Origin: Bacillota bacterium
GTDB taxonomy: Bacteria > Bacillota > Clostridia > SK-Y3
DNA length: 50,129 nt
Direction: 5' to 3'
Assembly: GCA_022360955.1 (NCBI GenBank)
Contig: JAKSBV010000277.1
Coordinates: forward strand, 1-50,129
Each line of letters begins with the position of its first letter. Position 1 is the first letter of the stretch. Shown here in pieces: positions 17,733 through 27,449 of this stretch. A program made the position numbers and the translations under genes. Below the pieces are notes generated by a model that saw only the letters and a program-made list of their open reading frames with translations, was not told where the DNA came from and made no database searches.

Positions 17733-18548
17733 TCATGAACCTGAACTTTCATAATTTTTAAGTCCCATATTAAATAGTTTATTTGCCAGTACAAACATTG
17801 CACCTCCGACCAAAGGCGTCCAGCCTACAAAATCTAACGGTAGCATTATTCTATCATTTTGTCCTAAAAAATCACAAGCGGGGTAGAAGCATATAAATCC
17901 AAAAGGGATGATAAATGTAAGAACCATTTGGATGATATAAGGGTATATGGAAAGCGGGTACATCGCAGACCGCTGCATAAGATTTAAACTAAAACCAACT
18001 AACGATTCACTGCTTTTGGTCCAGAATGCAATTGAACCTGTTATGATAAAAAAGGCTCCTCTAATCAAAGCACCTCCCACAACCACAAGCAAAAGTTTGA
18101 TGATATTTATAGGCCCCAAGTGGAACCCTGCCAAATCACATCCATACAGAAAAATAATAACGCCGGGAATCAAATCAATTAACCCTATAAAATTGATATG
18201 CATTACCGCAAACTGAAAAAACACGTTGGCAGGTCTTAGCAGCATTCTATCGAATTCTCCGTGCCTAACCATTCCCCCTATATTCCATGACTGTATAAAC
18301 AGTACTACCATTAAACCATGACTTAGCAGTCCAAGTCCATATACAAAAGCCAATTGAGGGAAAGTCCAGCCATTTAAAGCCTGAAATTTTTCCACTATTA
18401 CTTTAAGCATCAAAATGCCTGCAAAATATTGAATGGGTATCATTAACAACCAGCTTACAAGAAAAGAAGGATATTCAAGCTGTCTCTGTATAGCCATACG
18501 TGCAAAACAACTGCTCACGGAGAGATGATATTTTACATTTGATGACAT
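17733..18548 (-). CDS. ABC-2 family permease (COG4587 type)
   Basis: The 271-residue membrane protein has about six helices and the features of the COG4587 permease family: a short cytoplasmic start with SCFARMAIQRQLEYPSFLV, then GGMVRHGEFDRMLLRP in the first third and a C-terminal FDP-like region with DFVGWTPLVGGAM. It ends 7 bases before the ATPase start and begins 3 bases after the other permease ends, so the three genes form one operon on the minus strand. It should form one half of the membrane channel. Confidence 0.88.
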   Translation of the reverse strand: MSSNVKYHLSVSSCFARMAIQRQLEYPSFLVSWLLMIPIQYFAGILMLKVIVEKFQALNGWTFPQLAFVYGLGLLSHGLMVVLFIQSWNIGGMVRHGEFDRMLLRPANVFFQFAVMHINFIGLIDLIPGVIIFLYGCDLAGFHLGPINIIKLLLVVVGGALIRGAFFIITGSIAFWTKSSESLVGFSLNLMQRSAMYPLSIYPYIIQMVLTFIIPFGFICFYPACDFLGQNDRIMLPLDFVGWTPLVGGAMFVLANKLFNMGLKNYESSGS

Positions 18549-18551
18549 TCT

Positions 18552-19343
18552 TTATCCCCCTTGTGTCAATACTCTTTTTTTGGCTGCATTCCATACTAAT
18601 GCGCAAACAGATAATAGAACAATAATCCATATACCTTGAATCATCATCGCTGTTAGCGCCTCATTAAGTGACATTTTGCCGATGTACATACCAAGAGGCG
18701 TTTGATATATATATTGAAATGGTAAATACTTAGAAACCGTTATGAAACTTGTCGGAAAAAACCACAACGGTACCAATCTGCCCGACAAAGCGCCAACTAT
18801 AGCATCTTTTACTCTTCCCATATTACCTAATTCCATAACCCAAAAAGCCATCATACCGACCAGTGCGCTTAATAGCCACGATATAGCGAAGCTCAAGCCA
18901 CAACTGGCAATAAACGCGAAAAAAACTATTGTAGTCCGCGGATAGGGAACTCCAAAAAATACGATACCGATTATTAACAAGGGGAATGCTTTGTTTAGCA
19001 GAGAGCTGATCACACGTCCGACATCATCAGCAAGATAACAGACGAATATGCTAATTGGTTTGAATAAATCGACAGCAACTTGCCCGTCTCTTACTCGTTC
19101 GTTAATGATATTTTGGACATTACAGCTTAATATGGTTGATAGTAAAACGGATAGAATAGAATATGTAACCATTTGCTGTTCCTTCAAACCTTCAACCGTA
19201 TCTATCCCAATATATGCACTTTTCCACAAAAACACTGTTGCAAACATCATGATTATATTTGAACCCACCGCAACAAACACTTCAAACCTATATGTAAGCA
19301 AAGTTAAGATTCTCATTTTAGCTAAGTAAATAAATGCAAACAT
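18552..19343 (-). CDS. ABC-2 family permease (COG3694 type)
   Basis: The 263-residue protein has about six membrane helices and the motif NERVRDGQVAVDLFKPIS, the counterpart of GEFDRMLLRP in its partner; this pattern marks COG3694 permeases. The gene is first in the three-gene operon and has GGGGGAAAA before the ATG. Together with the COG4587 permease and the COG4586 ATPase it makes a complete exporter with unknown cargo. Confidence 0.88.
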   Translation of the reverse strand: MFAFIYLAKMRILTLLTYRFEVFVAVGSNIIMMFATVFLWKSAYIGIDTVEGLKEQQMVTYSILSVLLSTILSCNVQNIINERVRDGQVAVDLFKPISIFVCYLADDVGRVISSLLNKAFPLLIIGIVFFGVPYPRTTIVFFAFIASCGLSFAISWLLSALVGMMAFWVMELGNMGRVKDAIVGALSGRLVPLWFFPTSFITVSKYLPFQYIYQTPLGMYIGKMSLNEALTAMMIQGIWIIVLLSVCALVWNAAKKRVLTQGG

Positions 19344-19862
19344 TTTTCCCCCTTGTGTGTAAAAAAGCCATTTATTCGCTGACCTTTGAAATGAAGACTA
19401 AAAAGATATGTTAAAATACGATGCTTTATCATTATATTTAAGCTTACTTCAATAATCCGTGTGCCAATTATATCATTATAATTATACCCAGTCAAGATTT
19501 GTATTTTTTAATCGCTTCACCCATTTTTTCATCTTCATGATACATTGTTGAATTCATGGTAAAACAGGAGACGGTTTGAATCCGCTGAAAACACAACCTT
19601 ATCAATTTTCTTCTATTTCCTTTACCATTTTATAAAAACCGCTTATCATCACCATCCCTTTAATATGCTTTAACATGTTTTTCCCGAACCGCTTGATATT
19701 GCTTGCCGGGTATGCAAGAAGCAATCCTCTTATCTTTCCGTTTTCTTCCTCAACCATAACATTTTCCTTTGAATACGAATTGCCCGGATTTTTATAAAAA
19801 AGCTTAAAAAGCTCATAGATTTTCGGTTCTTTTTCAATGCCCCTTTGCTTCCGGCTAACCCG
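19344..19862. other. Gene-poor region with a GNAT fragment
   Basis: The left part (19344-19600) is AT-rich and holds the promoter region of the exporter operon; I see no clear hexamers. The right part is occupied by a broken acetyltransferase frame at 19602-19859. Confidence 0.5.
19602..19859 (-). pseudogene. Fragment of a GNAT-type acetyltransferase
   Basis: The minus strand encodes about 85 residues including KIYELFKLFYKNPGNSYSKE, VMVEEENGKIRGLLLAYP and FGKNMLKHIKGMVMISGF. The segment EEENGKIRGLLLAYP matches the central strand pair of GNAT enzymes. An in-frame TAG lies at the upstream end within the flippase stop region and no start codon is present; the acetyl-CoA loop is missing downstream. 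It is a truncated leftover, not a working gene. The family call is moderately sure. Confidence 0.65.
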
Positions 19863-21482
19863 CTATCTCATTAGTCCGAATTTATTCAAGCATTTTAATA
19901 TAATCTTGCCTTTTGGCATCATCAAAACATCTTCTTTTTTAATCGCACCAATACCAAGGAGCATAAGTCCATAAACAGCAGCACCTGCAAAAATAGCTCC
20001 AATCGCAGCAATCGTATTGCTTTGTGTATATAGCATTAAACGATTGTATATCAAAAGAACCGATACTGCCATAGAAGCAACGGCTATTACCGGTTTTATA
20101 ACAAAATCAACAATACGAAACTCCGCCTTGGTGACACTGCGTACCTCTATTAAATTGAGTACGGCAATGATGATATAGCATACCGTCGTCCCAATCGGTG
20201 CACCATTAATATTAACAGCGGGTATCGCTAGAACAAAATAATTAATAATTACTTTGACAAATCCACCGATCAGCATATTTCTTACCGGCACCATCACCTT
20301 CCTGGAGGCCTGAAGCATCGCATTGGTCAAAAGTACAAGCGAAACAAACAATACGGCAGTTCCTAATATGCGCAGCATATTTTCCGGTCCCCTGTCCCTA
20401 TAAATTAACTCTACGATCGGTCCCGCCAGTATAAACAGCCCCGCACCGGCCGGCAGAGAAAATAGTACCGTAAGTCTAAGGGCCGATTCGGTGGTCGCTT
20501 TTGCTCTCAATCGATTATTGCCTGCTAATGCATTGGCAATCGCAGGTACAATGCTAATACTAAGCGCTACAATAATGGTGGACGGTAGATTAAATAAGGG
20601 CACGGCGTATGTCTGCAAGTATCCATATAATGAAAGTGCTTCATTTTCCGAATACCCTATAGACTGTAATCGTCTCATAATCATCATTGTATCAATTAAA
20701 CTTGTTAAGCTAAATACGGAAGCGCCAATCGTAATTGGAACCGCAATTCGAATGAGCTCGGAAAGAATATGCCTTCCGCTGCGCACTTTAATCTTGCTTT
20801 TTTCATTGGCTTTTATCTCCCTATGCACGCGTCTTTTATAAAATTGATAAATCAGGTATAGTCCGACGGCACCTAGAAACGTCCCGGATGTAACGCCTAA
20901 AATGGCTCCTGCCGCAGCATATTCCACTCCTCTGCTGAGCCAAATATACGCTAACAAATAGCCGATCACTAATTTCCCAAGTACTTCTATCACTTCAGAT
21001 ACCGCCGTAGGAATCATATTTTGCAGCCCTTGAAAATACCCTCTATACGCAGCCATGATTGCTACAAAGAATAAACTGGGTGCCATTGCCATAACCGCTA
21101 AACGTGCTTGAGAATTGCCGATAAGATTGGAGAATGTCTCTGCACCAAAAAACAATATCGCCGTTCCTGCTATCCCTATTACAATGAGCAAGCAAAATGA
21201 AACCCGAAAAATCTTATGGGCCTCTTTTCTATTATGTCCGGCCATACTTTCAGCTACCATTTTGGATACGGCAACCGGTAAGCCTGCCGTTGCAATAATA
21301 AAAAGCCATTTCCATATATCATACGCAGAACCGTATATCCCCATGCCCATTGGCCCTATTAAATAAGTCAGCGGAATTTTAAAAACGGCTCCAATAACTT
21401 TCACCATTGCATTAGCCAACATTAAAATAATGGCCCCTTGTAAAAATGTTTGCTTATGTAATTTGTTCTGTAATGTGTTCAA
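19863..21482 (-). CDS. SpoVB-like polysaccharide flippase (MATE/MVF superfamily)
   Basis: The 539-residue protein has about 14 membrane helices. Its start (FLQGAIILMLANAMVKVIGA) and segments such as VSKMVAESMAGHNRKEAHKI and AAYRGYFQGLQNMIPTAVSE are characteristic of the SpoVB or polysaccharide biosynthesis flippase family in Firmicutes. Members flip lipid-linked sugars during cell wall, spore cortex or surface polysaccharide synthesis; which one applies here is not shown by the neighbours. It appears to be a single gene. Confidence 0.9.
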   Translation of the reverse strand: MNTLQNKLHKQTFLQGAIILMLANAMVKVIGAVFKIPLTYLIGPMGMGIYGSAYDIWKWLFIIATAGLPVAVSKMVAESMAGHNRKEAHKIFRVSFCLLIVIGIAGTAILFFGAETFSNLIGNSQARLAVMAMAPSLFFVAIMAAYRGYFQGLQNMIPTAVSEVIEVLGKLVIGYLLAYIWLSRGVEYAAAGAILGVTSGTFLGAVGLYLIYQFYKRRVHREIKANEKSKIKVRSGRHILSELIRIAVPITIGASVFSLTSLIDTMMIMRRLQSIGYSENEALSLYGYLQTYAVPLFNLPSTIIVALSISIVPAIANALAGNNRLRAKATTESALRLTVLFSLPAGAGLFILAGPIVELIYRDRGPENMLRILGTAVLFVSLVLLTNAMLQASRKVMVPVRNMLIGGFVKVIINYFVLAIPAVNINGAPIGTTVCYIIIAVLNLIEVRSVTKAEFRIVDFVIKPVIAVASMAVSVLLIYNRLMLYTQSNTIAAIGAIFAGAAVYGLMLLGIGAIKKEDVLMMPKGKIILKCLNKFGLMR

Positions 21483-22040
21483 TATGCTACACTCCCTATG
21501 CTTTATATAAATTTGAAATCCTAGATATCAAAAAAAGCGTGCTTTTTAGATAAAAACTACTGAAAAGCCGCACAAATAATACATTTTATGGTATAACTAG
21601 TTTATTGACAAACAAACTAAAAATGATGCGTTATCATGGGGCAACATCTAAAAGAAATGCAAAAAGCACTTGATAGACATCCTTATTCAATTAACGGTAT
21701 TATATGTGATGTGCTGAAAGAATTCAAGTTTAATATTCTCTTAGTTGGTGCCTCACACGGCACAATGATTTAATACATAATTGTTCGCATATTGATAGCA
21801 GCCAACCCTATAGGTAGGTGGCTGCTTATTGATGGGTGTTTCATTCTATTTTATTATCTAATCTATTATTGGCAACTATCATTTTAAATACATTAGTTAC
21901 ATCTTGCTTTTTGCATTGCATAAAGAACAATCATTTTTGACCAGCCATTTCCACTTTATTGACAATAATAATCGAATATTATTATCTTTTGTTTTATAAA
22001 ATAAGTTCAATTTGCTTCCCGACTTTATTTTACCATATCA
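21483..22040. other. Gene-free region with weak hairpins
   Basis: About 560 bp separate the flippase start from the nrdJ stop. A small hairpin AAAAAGC-GT-GCTTTTT lies near 21533-21549 and another at 21798-21825 with arms GCAGCC and GGCTGC. A 45-codon frame at 21636-21773 has no ribosome site and no recognisable family. I see no strong signal otherwise. Confidence 0.4.
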
Positions 22041-24344
22041 TTACCCGCACTTCGAATATCCGCAGTCCCTGCAGATAACACAGCCCCCTTCGTGCTCCAT
22101 CGGTTTTCCGCACTCGGGACACAATTTATGATACTCGGGTTGCTGCGGATTATTGCAAGTATCCTGTATCGTACCGGCAGCACAATCGGCAGCGCAGATG
22201 ATTTTCTCTTTCTCCGCCTCTGTCAGTTTTTCACCTTTGCTTCCGTTACCGTTTTGCAGCGTTGCCACTTTTTCTATGACCCGGGCAATGGCATCAGGAC
22301 AGGATAATACTTTCAAATCCCTCTGCCGGATGGTGGAAGGACAGCGAATGCCTCTTAGCTGCTCTAAAAGGGCATCAACATCTATCCCTGTCCTCAGTGC
22401 AATAGAGACCAGTCTGCTTGTTGCCTCGGACTGTGAAGGACACCCCCCCGCTTTGCCGGTATTGGTAAACACTTCACAGATGCCCTGCTCATCATAGTTC
22501 ACCGTAATGTACAGGTTGCCGCACCCTATTTTTACTTTTTCGGTAAAACCGGTCGTGACATTCGGTCTCGGCCTTGGGATAATACGGTGTTTCGGATGGC
22601 CCTGCACTGGCTGCACAGCCTTTTCTTTGCCCTTGACTTTACCTATGTTAAGCACCTGCAAATCACGGCTGCCGTCACGATATATGGTAACCCCTTTACA
22701 GCCCAGCGTATAAGCCCGCCTAAATACTTCCGCCACCTCCTCCTTTGTTGCTTCGTTTCTAAAATTGACTGTTTTGGACACAGCATTATCCGTATAGCTT
22801 TGGAAGGCCGCCTGCATTTTAATGTGCCATTCCGGTGAAACATCATGGGCAGTCACAAATACATGCTTAATGTGTTCGGGAATCTCCTCCAATGCATCAA
22901 TATGCCCTGTCCGTGCAATTTTTTTCATGAGTGCTTCCGAATAAAAACCTTCTTTTTGCGCTGCTTGCTTAAACACCGGATTCACTTCGATGAGTTCATC
23001 ATTGTCCATGACATTCCTGATATAGGACAAGGCAAATACCGGTTCCACGCCGCTGGAAACCCCGGCTATGATACTCAGGGTGCCCGTGGGCGCAATGGTT
23101 GTGATCGTAGCATTTCTTACCCGCAGACCCTGGGATTGATAGACACTTTTGTCGTACAACGGAAAGACCCCTCTTTGCTCGGCCAGCTCAACACTTGCCT
23201 GCCTGCCCTTCTCTTGAATAAACTGCATGATTTTTTCTGCAAGCCCGGTCCCTTCGGAGGAATGGTAGGACAGCCCCAATTTATACAACAAATCTGCAAA
23301 TCCCATGACACCCAATCCGATTTTTCTAGTCGCTTTGGTGACCTCTTCAATCTTTTTCAGAGGATATTTGTTGACATCAATCACATTGTCAAGAAAATGC
23401 ACCGCATGCTTTACGGTTGTTTCCAGCTTAGCATAATCTACCTCTACCTTGCCCTTTTGCTCTTTTGTCATAGCTGAGAGATTAATAGAGCCAAGATTAC
23501 ATGATTCATAGGGAAGCAGCGGTTGTTCTCCACACGGATTAGTGCTCTCAATCTCTCCGATCTCAGGCACCACATTATCTTTATTCAAACGATCCAAGAA
23601 GATAATACCCGGTTCTCCGTTTTGCCAGGCCGCATCGACAATCTTACGGAATACTTCCCGTGCATTCAGCCTGTTTACCGCTTTTTTCAAATACGGATCT
23701 ATGAGGTCGTATTCTTTGTTATCTTCTACCGCCTGCATAAATGCTTCCGTAACCCCTATACTGATATTAAAGTTATTGATTTCTGCGTTATCCTCTTTAC
23801 AGGTGATAAAGGACATAATTTCCGGATGGTCCACTCTCAAAATACCCATATTGGCGCCTCGGCGGGTTCCCCCCTGTTTGACAGCTTCAGTCGCTGCATT
23901 AAACACTTTCATAAAACTGATGGGGCCGCTCGCCACCCCGCCGGTAGAGTTGACTGCCGAGCCTTGAGGTCTCAAACGTGAAAAGCTGAACCCTGTACCT
24001 CCTCCGCTTTTATGGATCATCGCGGCCTGTTTAATCGCTTCAAAAATCCCCTCCATACTGTCTTCAACAGGCAGCACAAAACAAGCACTTAGCTGGCCCA
24101 ACGGTCTTCCCGCATTCATAAGCGTAGGAGAATTGGGCAAAAATTCAAGTTTGGACATCATATCAAAAAAGATCTGCTCCGTCTGTTTCATCTCTGCCTT
24201 TGCATCATAATGCCCATCAGCCTGTGCAATGGTTCGGGCAACCCTTCTAAACATTCCCTCCGGTGTCTCCAGAAGCTTTCCAACCTCATCTTTAGCAAGA
24301 TATCTTTTTTCAAGCACTTTTACAGCATTTTGCGTTAAGTACAT
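22041..24344 (-). CDS. nrdJ: B12-dependent ribonucleotide reductase (class II)
   Basis: From ATG 24344 the protein is 767 residues and begins [23 protein letters not shown] lies 7 bases upstream, so I prefer this over an in-frame ATG 21 bases earlier that overlaps the ribosome site. Landmarks are [20 protein letters not shown] with the first active-site Cys, [20 protein letters not shown] with the radical Cys, [17 protein letters not shown], and a C-terminal zinc-type segment CPECGKP to [10 protein letters not shown]. Class II enzymes use adenosylcobalamin, need no oxygen and reduce ribonucleotides to deoxyribonucleotides in the cytoplasm. Two NrdR boxes in the promoter point to control by the NrdR repressor. 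Confidence 0.97.
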   Translation of the reverse strand: MYLTQNAVKVLEKRYLAKDEVGKLLETPEGMFRRVARTIAQADGHYDAKAEMKQTEQIFFDMMSKLEFLPNSPTLMNAGRPLGQLSACFVLPVEDSMEGIFEAIKQAAMIHKSGGGTGFSFSRLRPQGSAVNSTGGVASGPISFMKVFNAATEAVKQGGTRRGANMGILRVDHPEIMSFITCKEDNAEINNFNISIGVTEAFMQAVEDNKEYDLIDPYLKKAVNRLNAREVFRKIVDAAWQNGEPGIIFLDRLNKDNVVPEIGEIESTNPCGEQPLLPYESCNLGSINLSAMTKEQKGKVEVDYAKLETTVKHAVHFLDNVIDVNKYPLKKIEEVTKATRKIGLGVMGFADLLYKLGLSYHSSEGTGLAEKIMQFIQEKGRQASVELAEQRGVFPLYDKSVYQSQGLRVRNATITTIAPTGTLSIIAGVSSGVEPVFALSYIRNVMDNDELIEVNPVFKQAAQKEGFYSEALMKKIARTGHIDALEEIPEHIKHVFVTAHDVSPEWHIKMQAAFQSYTDNAVSKTVNFRNEATKEEVAEVFRRAYTLGCKGVTIYRDGSRDLQVLNIGKVKGKEKAVQPVQGHPKHRIIPRPRPNVTTGFTEKVKIGCGNLYITVNYDEQGICEVFTNTGKAGGCPSQSEATSRLVSIALRTGIDVDALLEQLRGIRCPSTIRQRDLKVLSCPDAIARVIEKVATLQNGNGSKGEKLTEAEKEKIICAADCAAGTIQDTCNNPQQPEYHKLCPECGKPMEHEGGCVICRDCGYSKCG

Positions 24345-24389
24345 CTTACTTCCTCCCCGTTCCACATTTAGTATTTTATTTAATGCTTA

Positions 24390-24426
24390 ATACTATATAT
24401 TGTATCGTCCGCATTATATAGTGTAT
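24390..24426 (-). promoter_or_regulatory. Two NrdR boxes upstream of nrdJ
   Basis: On the minus strand 24405-24390 reads ATACAATATATAGTAT and 24426-24411 reads ATACACTATATAATGC, both close to the known NrdR box (ACAC-A/T-ATATA-T-GTGT type). Their starts are 21 bp apart, two helical turns. A TTGACA at 24447-24442 and a TACACT at 24425-24420 with 16 bp between them make a promoter whose -10 element lies in the distal box, as expected for repression. Confidence 0.8.
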
Positions 24427-24548
24427 CATATCAGAAAAATCTGTCAATATTTTTAAAGATATTTTTAATAAATTTTACATACCCTATTTTAATCCGTTTT
24501 ACACGTTATGATTTACATTTTCAAAATGTTATAGCTAATTGCTTCCAC

Positions 24549-24577
24549 TTGTAATACGGCGGTATTTATAGTATTAT
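24549..24577 (+). promoter_or_regulatory. Predicted promoter of the PucR-type gene
   Basis: TTGTAA (24549-24554) and TATTAT (24572-24577) are separated by 17 bp. They lie about 155 bp before the regulator ATG at 24733. The nearby sequence TATTATATATTGTAA is mildly like an NrdR half site but I do not call it one. Confidence 0.45.
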
Positions 24578-24732
24578 ATATTGTAAGAATCATAATACCT
24601 TAACATAAAAAATGGAAATACGCACTACATTTCGAATCTCTTTCAATTTATCTGCCGTGTTCGGTTATAACCTTTAAAATCAAAATTTTTCTACCTGCGC
24701 ATTTAAAATCTATATGACGGGAGAAATATATC

Positions 24733-26346
24733 ATGCAAGTAGTCGATTTATTAAAATTAGATAAAAAATTTAAAGATATACATGTCATAGCCGGTAAAAA
24801 AGGGTTGAGCAGGGTTATAAAAGATATCGAAATCCTGGAAATTCCTGACGGTGTGTACTGGTTGGAAGAAGGAGATTTTATCATAACAACCGGTTATATA
24901 TTTCAAAATAACCAAGCTGATCTGTACAACACAATAGAAATCATAAGCAAAAAAGGTGCCGGGATCGGTATAAAAACCGGAAGATTTATTAAAAAGATTT
25001 CTGCTGAGGTCATCGCATTGGCTGACAAACTCAACTTTCCCATACTGGAAATACCCGTACAACTGGGATATAGTGATTTCATATGGCCGATTGTCAGTAA
25101 ATTGCTGAATGATAAAAGCTATACCACCTTTGTGTTTGAGCAATTTCATGATAATCTTACGGCAATCGTTAACCGGGGATTCAGCATTGATCATATTTTA
25201 CATCTTTTAAAAAACTATATCGATCTGCCGGTTGTACTGCTTTCCAAACACTATAAGCTTATAAAGTGTATAACCGATACTTCGGATAGCACGGATAATC
25301 TTCCGATCGATACTATCATAAAAGCCATTGATGATAACACAGAACATATACGGTCGATGAATTCGCCGTTTGTGTATGAAAACGAGGGGCATACCTATCA
25401 TATTTTCCCCATTAGGTCCCCAAAGCAGCTGCTCGGTTATTTATGTACAATAGGTTGTACAAGCCCAAAGGGTTCAAATTGCTTAAACACTTTACTAATT
25501 GATGAAGTCATCCCATATGTTATTATATGGATGATTTCAAACAATAAAAATAATATTTATTATAGATCTAAAAAAGACCTCTTGCTTGATTTGATTTACG
25601 GCAATTATACCAATGACATTGATATAATCAATGAAACGAAATATTTGGGACTGGATATTGATATGAAAAGCCTTTTATGGATCATGCGTTTGAGTGAAAC
25701 TAAAACAACCTATGACCCGGACAAAAACGCAAATATTCAAACAGTGCATCATTTTCTTGTAAAGCAATACCCAGACAATATATTCTTAACAGATAAGAAC
25801 AAGATATTATGCATTCATCCTGTGCCCCATGAAGATCAGGTATTGACCTCTTGCGGCTTTGAGGATCTGCTGACAGATATGAAGGAAAAATTTCCCCAAT
25901 ATGAATTTAAAATCGGCGTAAGTACGCCCTACAAGTCTCTGCTTGACATAAAGTATGCTTACCAGGAAGCACGAACTTGCATCGAACTGGGCACTCAAAT
26001 CGGTGGTCTGGCGTCAAATCTATATTTCTATAAAGATCTGACAGCTTACCATCTTGTTTATGAGTTTGCCAGCCATCCCCTTATGATAAAATTGTATGAC
26101 AACACCATTAAAAAATTGGCAAGCTTTGATTTGAAGCATAAAAGTGAATTAATCAGAACGCTTTCAACTTTTATATATTGTGATTTTAATATACGTAAAA
26201 CGGCTGAAAATCTGTTTGTACACAGAAACACTTTATATAAAAGGCTGGAAAAAATAGATGAGATCACTACTTACAACCTCAACAGCAATGAAGGAAAACT
26301 AATATTATCGCTGGCCTTAAAGCTTCATGAAATTAAGAGCATGTAA
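24733..26346 (+). CDS. PucR-family transcriptional regulator
   Basis: The 537-residue protein has an N-terminal PucR domain (about 5-125, with HVIAGKKGLSRVIKDIEILE and GDFIITTGY), a middle CdaR or GGDEF-like region (about 280-410, with KIGVSTPYKSLLDIKYAYQE) and a C-terminal PucR-type helix-turn-helix (about 475-530, with NIRKTAENLFVHRNTLYKRL). GGGAGA precedes the ATG. The family activates catabolic genes for purines, allantoin, amino acids and similar nitrogen compounds in response to a pathway ligand. It faces, tail to tail, the eight-gene cluster that ends at 26373, and I infer that it regulates that cluster. Confidence 0.92.
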   Translation: MQVVDLLKLDKKFKDIHVIAGKKGLSRVIKDIEILEIPDGVYWLEEGDFIITTGYIFQNNQADLYNTIEIISKKGAGIGIKTGRFIKKISAEVIALADKLNFPILEIPVQLGYSDFIWPIVSKLLNDKSYTTFVFEQFHDNLTAIVNRGFSIDHILHLLKNYIDLPVVLLSKHYKLIKCITDTSDSTDNLPIDTIIKAIDDNTEHIRSMNSPFVYENEGHTYHIFPIRSPKQLLGYLCTIGCTSPKGSNCLNTLLIDEVIPYVIIWMISNNKNNIYYRSKKDLLLDLIYGNYTNDIDIINETKYLGLDIDMKSLLWIMRLSETKTTYDPDKNANIQTVHHFLVKQYPDNIFLTDKNKILCIHPVPHEDQVLTSCGFEDLLTDMKEKFPQYEFKIGVSTPYKSLLDIKYAYQEARTCIELGTQIGGLASNLYFYKDLTAYHLVYEFASHPLMIKLYDNTIKKLASFDLKHKSELIRTLSTFIYCDFNIRKTAENLFVHRNTLYKRLEKIDEITTYNLNSNEGKLILSLALKLHEIKSM

Positions 26347-26376
26347 AAAAGAGAGGGGATTCCCTCTCTTTTTTAC
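26343..26376. terminator. Bidirectional terminator between converging genes
   Basis: Arms GTAAAAAAGAGAGGG and CCCTCTCTTTTTTAC flank a GATT loop. The stem covers the stop codons of both the PucR-type gene and the aminopeptidase-like gene, and there is a U run on either strand, so one structure can end both transcripts. Confidence 0.92.
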
Positions 26377-27419
26377 AACAGCTTCTCAGTCAAATTAACA
26401 AGGCTTTCGGGATAAATAACCTTGCCCGTATCCATGATCTGCCTGCCGTCCAGCCATACCGACGAATTTAAACAAATGCCGTCCGTATGTGACGGGGCGG
26501 GAACACCTCCGGGAATATCGGGAACAAGTCTGGGACCAATATTGCCGATACCCCATTCTGTGGAGCCCCATACCCTCTCGTCTTCCACAATATCTCCCGT
26601 CAATTTTGCACCAGGGTTAAAGCTATAGGATATATGGGCCATTAAGAACATATTCTCATCATTAAACTTATTCAGCCAAGTTTCCAGCTGCTGTGCGTCT
26701 TTTCCCCCTTCAATTTTTACGATTTTGCCTTTTTCCACATGAAGCTTTATCGGGGTTTGTAAAAGTCCGATGGGAGGATAGACCGAACCGTCAAAAACGA
26801 TAACTCCATTAATGGTCTCAAATATCGGCGTCCAGCTGATTTGCCCCGGTAGCATTTCATAGGTCCCTTTAGGCACAATGCCGGAATGTACAATCATTTC
26901 TCTATCCGGATGATTGTTAAAACTTATATCCGTACCGGCCGGTGTTGTAATACGCACCTCTTTCGCTTTTCCCGTTATATCGGATATTTCATTTAAAAAT
27001 TGTTCAAGTGTGGGTATATCTACTCTGCCTATGGTACGTATCATCATATCGGCATTCATCCCTACAAGACATATATATCGGATTGTCTTATTCAACGCCA
27101 TGGTTTTATCAAAAGGCGTGGAGTATAACAGCCATTGATAATTGAATTCAATCCATACGTCCGCTTTAGACAAAGCCCCTATCAATGCCTCTTGAGGCAG
27201 CATGGGATCAGCCGCTTTTCCCACTCCCAGAGGCGAAGCCAGCCATATGACCATTGGCTTGGCACCCACATTAAATACTGCCTGTGCCGCCGCATTGACC
27301 ACTTCTTCTTTAGATCCCGTATCCGCAGTGATGATAACCGTTTCTCCTGCTTCCACCCTGAGAATATCATCGATTAACGTTTTCGCTGCCCTTCCTATTT
27401 CAAATTCATATAACCTCAT
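26373..27419 (-). CDS. M29/NicX-like metallopeptidase-fold protein 1
   Basis: The 348-residue protein belongs to the group annotated as leucyl aminopeptidase (aminopeptidase T) or NicX-like. Visible family features are DILRVEAGETVIITADTG near the start, ADVWIEFNYQWLLYSTPF, and likely metal ligands in the C-terminal third: a Glu in STEWGIGNIGP and the His and Asp of PSHTDGICL. M29 enzymes are cobalt or zinc aminopeptidases with broad specificity; NicX members open a pyridine ring with iron. The gene is last in the minus-strand cluster, beside an OPT transporter, which favours a role in hydrolysing an imported peptide-like compound. Which chemistry it performs is open. Confidence 0.8.
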   Translation of the reverse strand: MRLYEFEIGRAAKTLIDDILRVEAGETVIITADTGSKEEVVNAAAQAVFNVGAKPMVIWLASPLGVGKAADPMLPQEALIGALSKADVWIEFNYQWLLYSTPFDKTMALNKTIRYICLVGMNADMMIRTIGRVDIPTLEQFLNEISDITGKAKEVRITTPAGTDISFNNHPDREMIVHSGIVPKGTYEMLPGQISWTPIFETINGVIVFDGSVYPPIGLLQTPIKLHVEKGKIVKIEGGKDAQQLETWLNKFNDENMFLMAHISYSFNPGAKLTGDIVEDERVWGSTEWGIGNIGPRLVPDIPGGVPAPSHTDGICLNSSVWLDGRQIMDTGKVIYPESLVNLTEKLL

Positions 27420-27449
27420 AGACCCCCTCCTTTACAATTCCGGGTTATA

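Noticed and set aside
21636-21773. 45-codon plus-strand frame starting MGQHLKEMQKALDR
   Set aside because: No ribosome site, no recognised family, and the frame begins just after a stop. It may be chance or a remnant; I would not call it a gene without homologs.
21870-21970. Small minus-strand frame with MQCKKQDVTNVF
   Set aside because: Fewer than 30 codons, no ribosome site, and no recognised relatives.
23117-23981. Long plus-strand frames opposite nrdJ
   Set aside because: They are antisense shadows of a clearly recognised gene and show no domain of their own.
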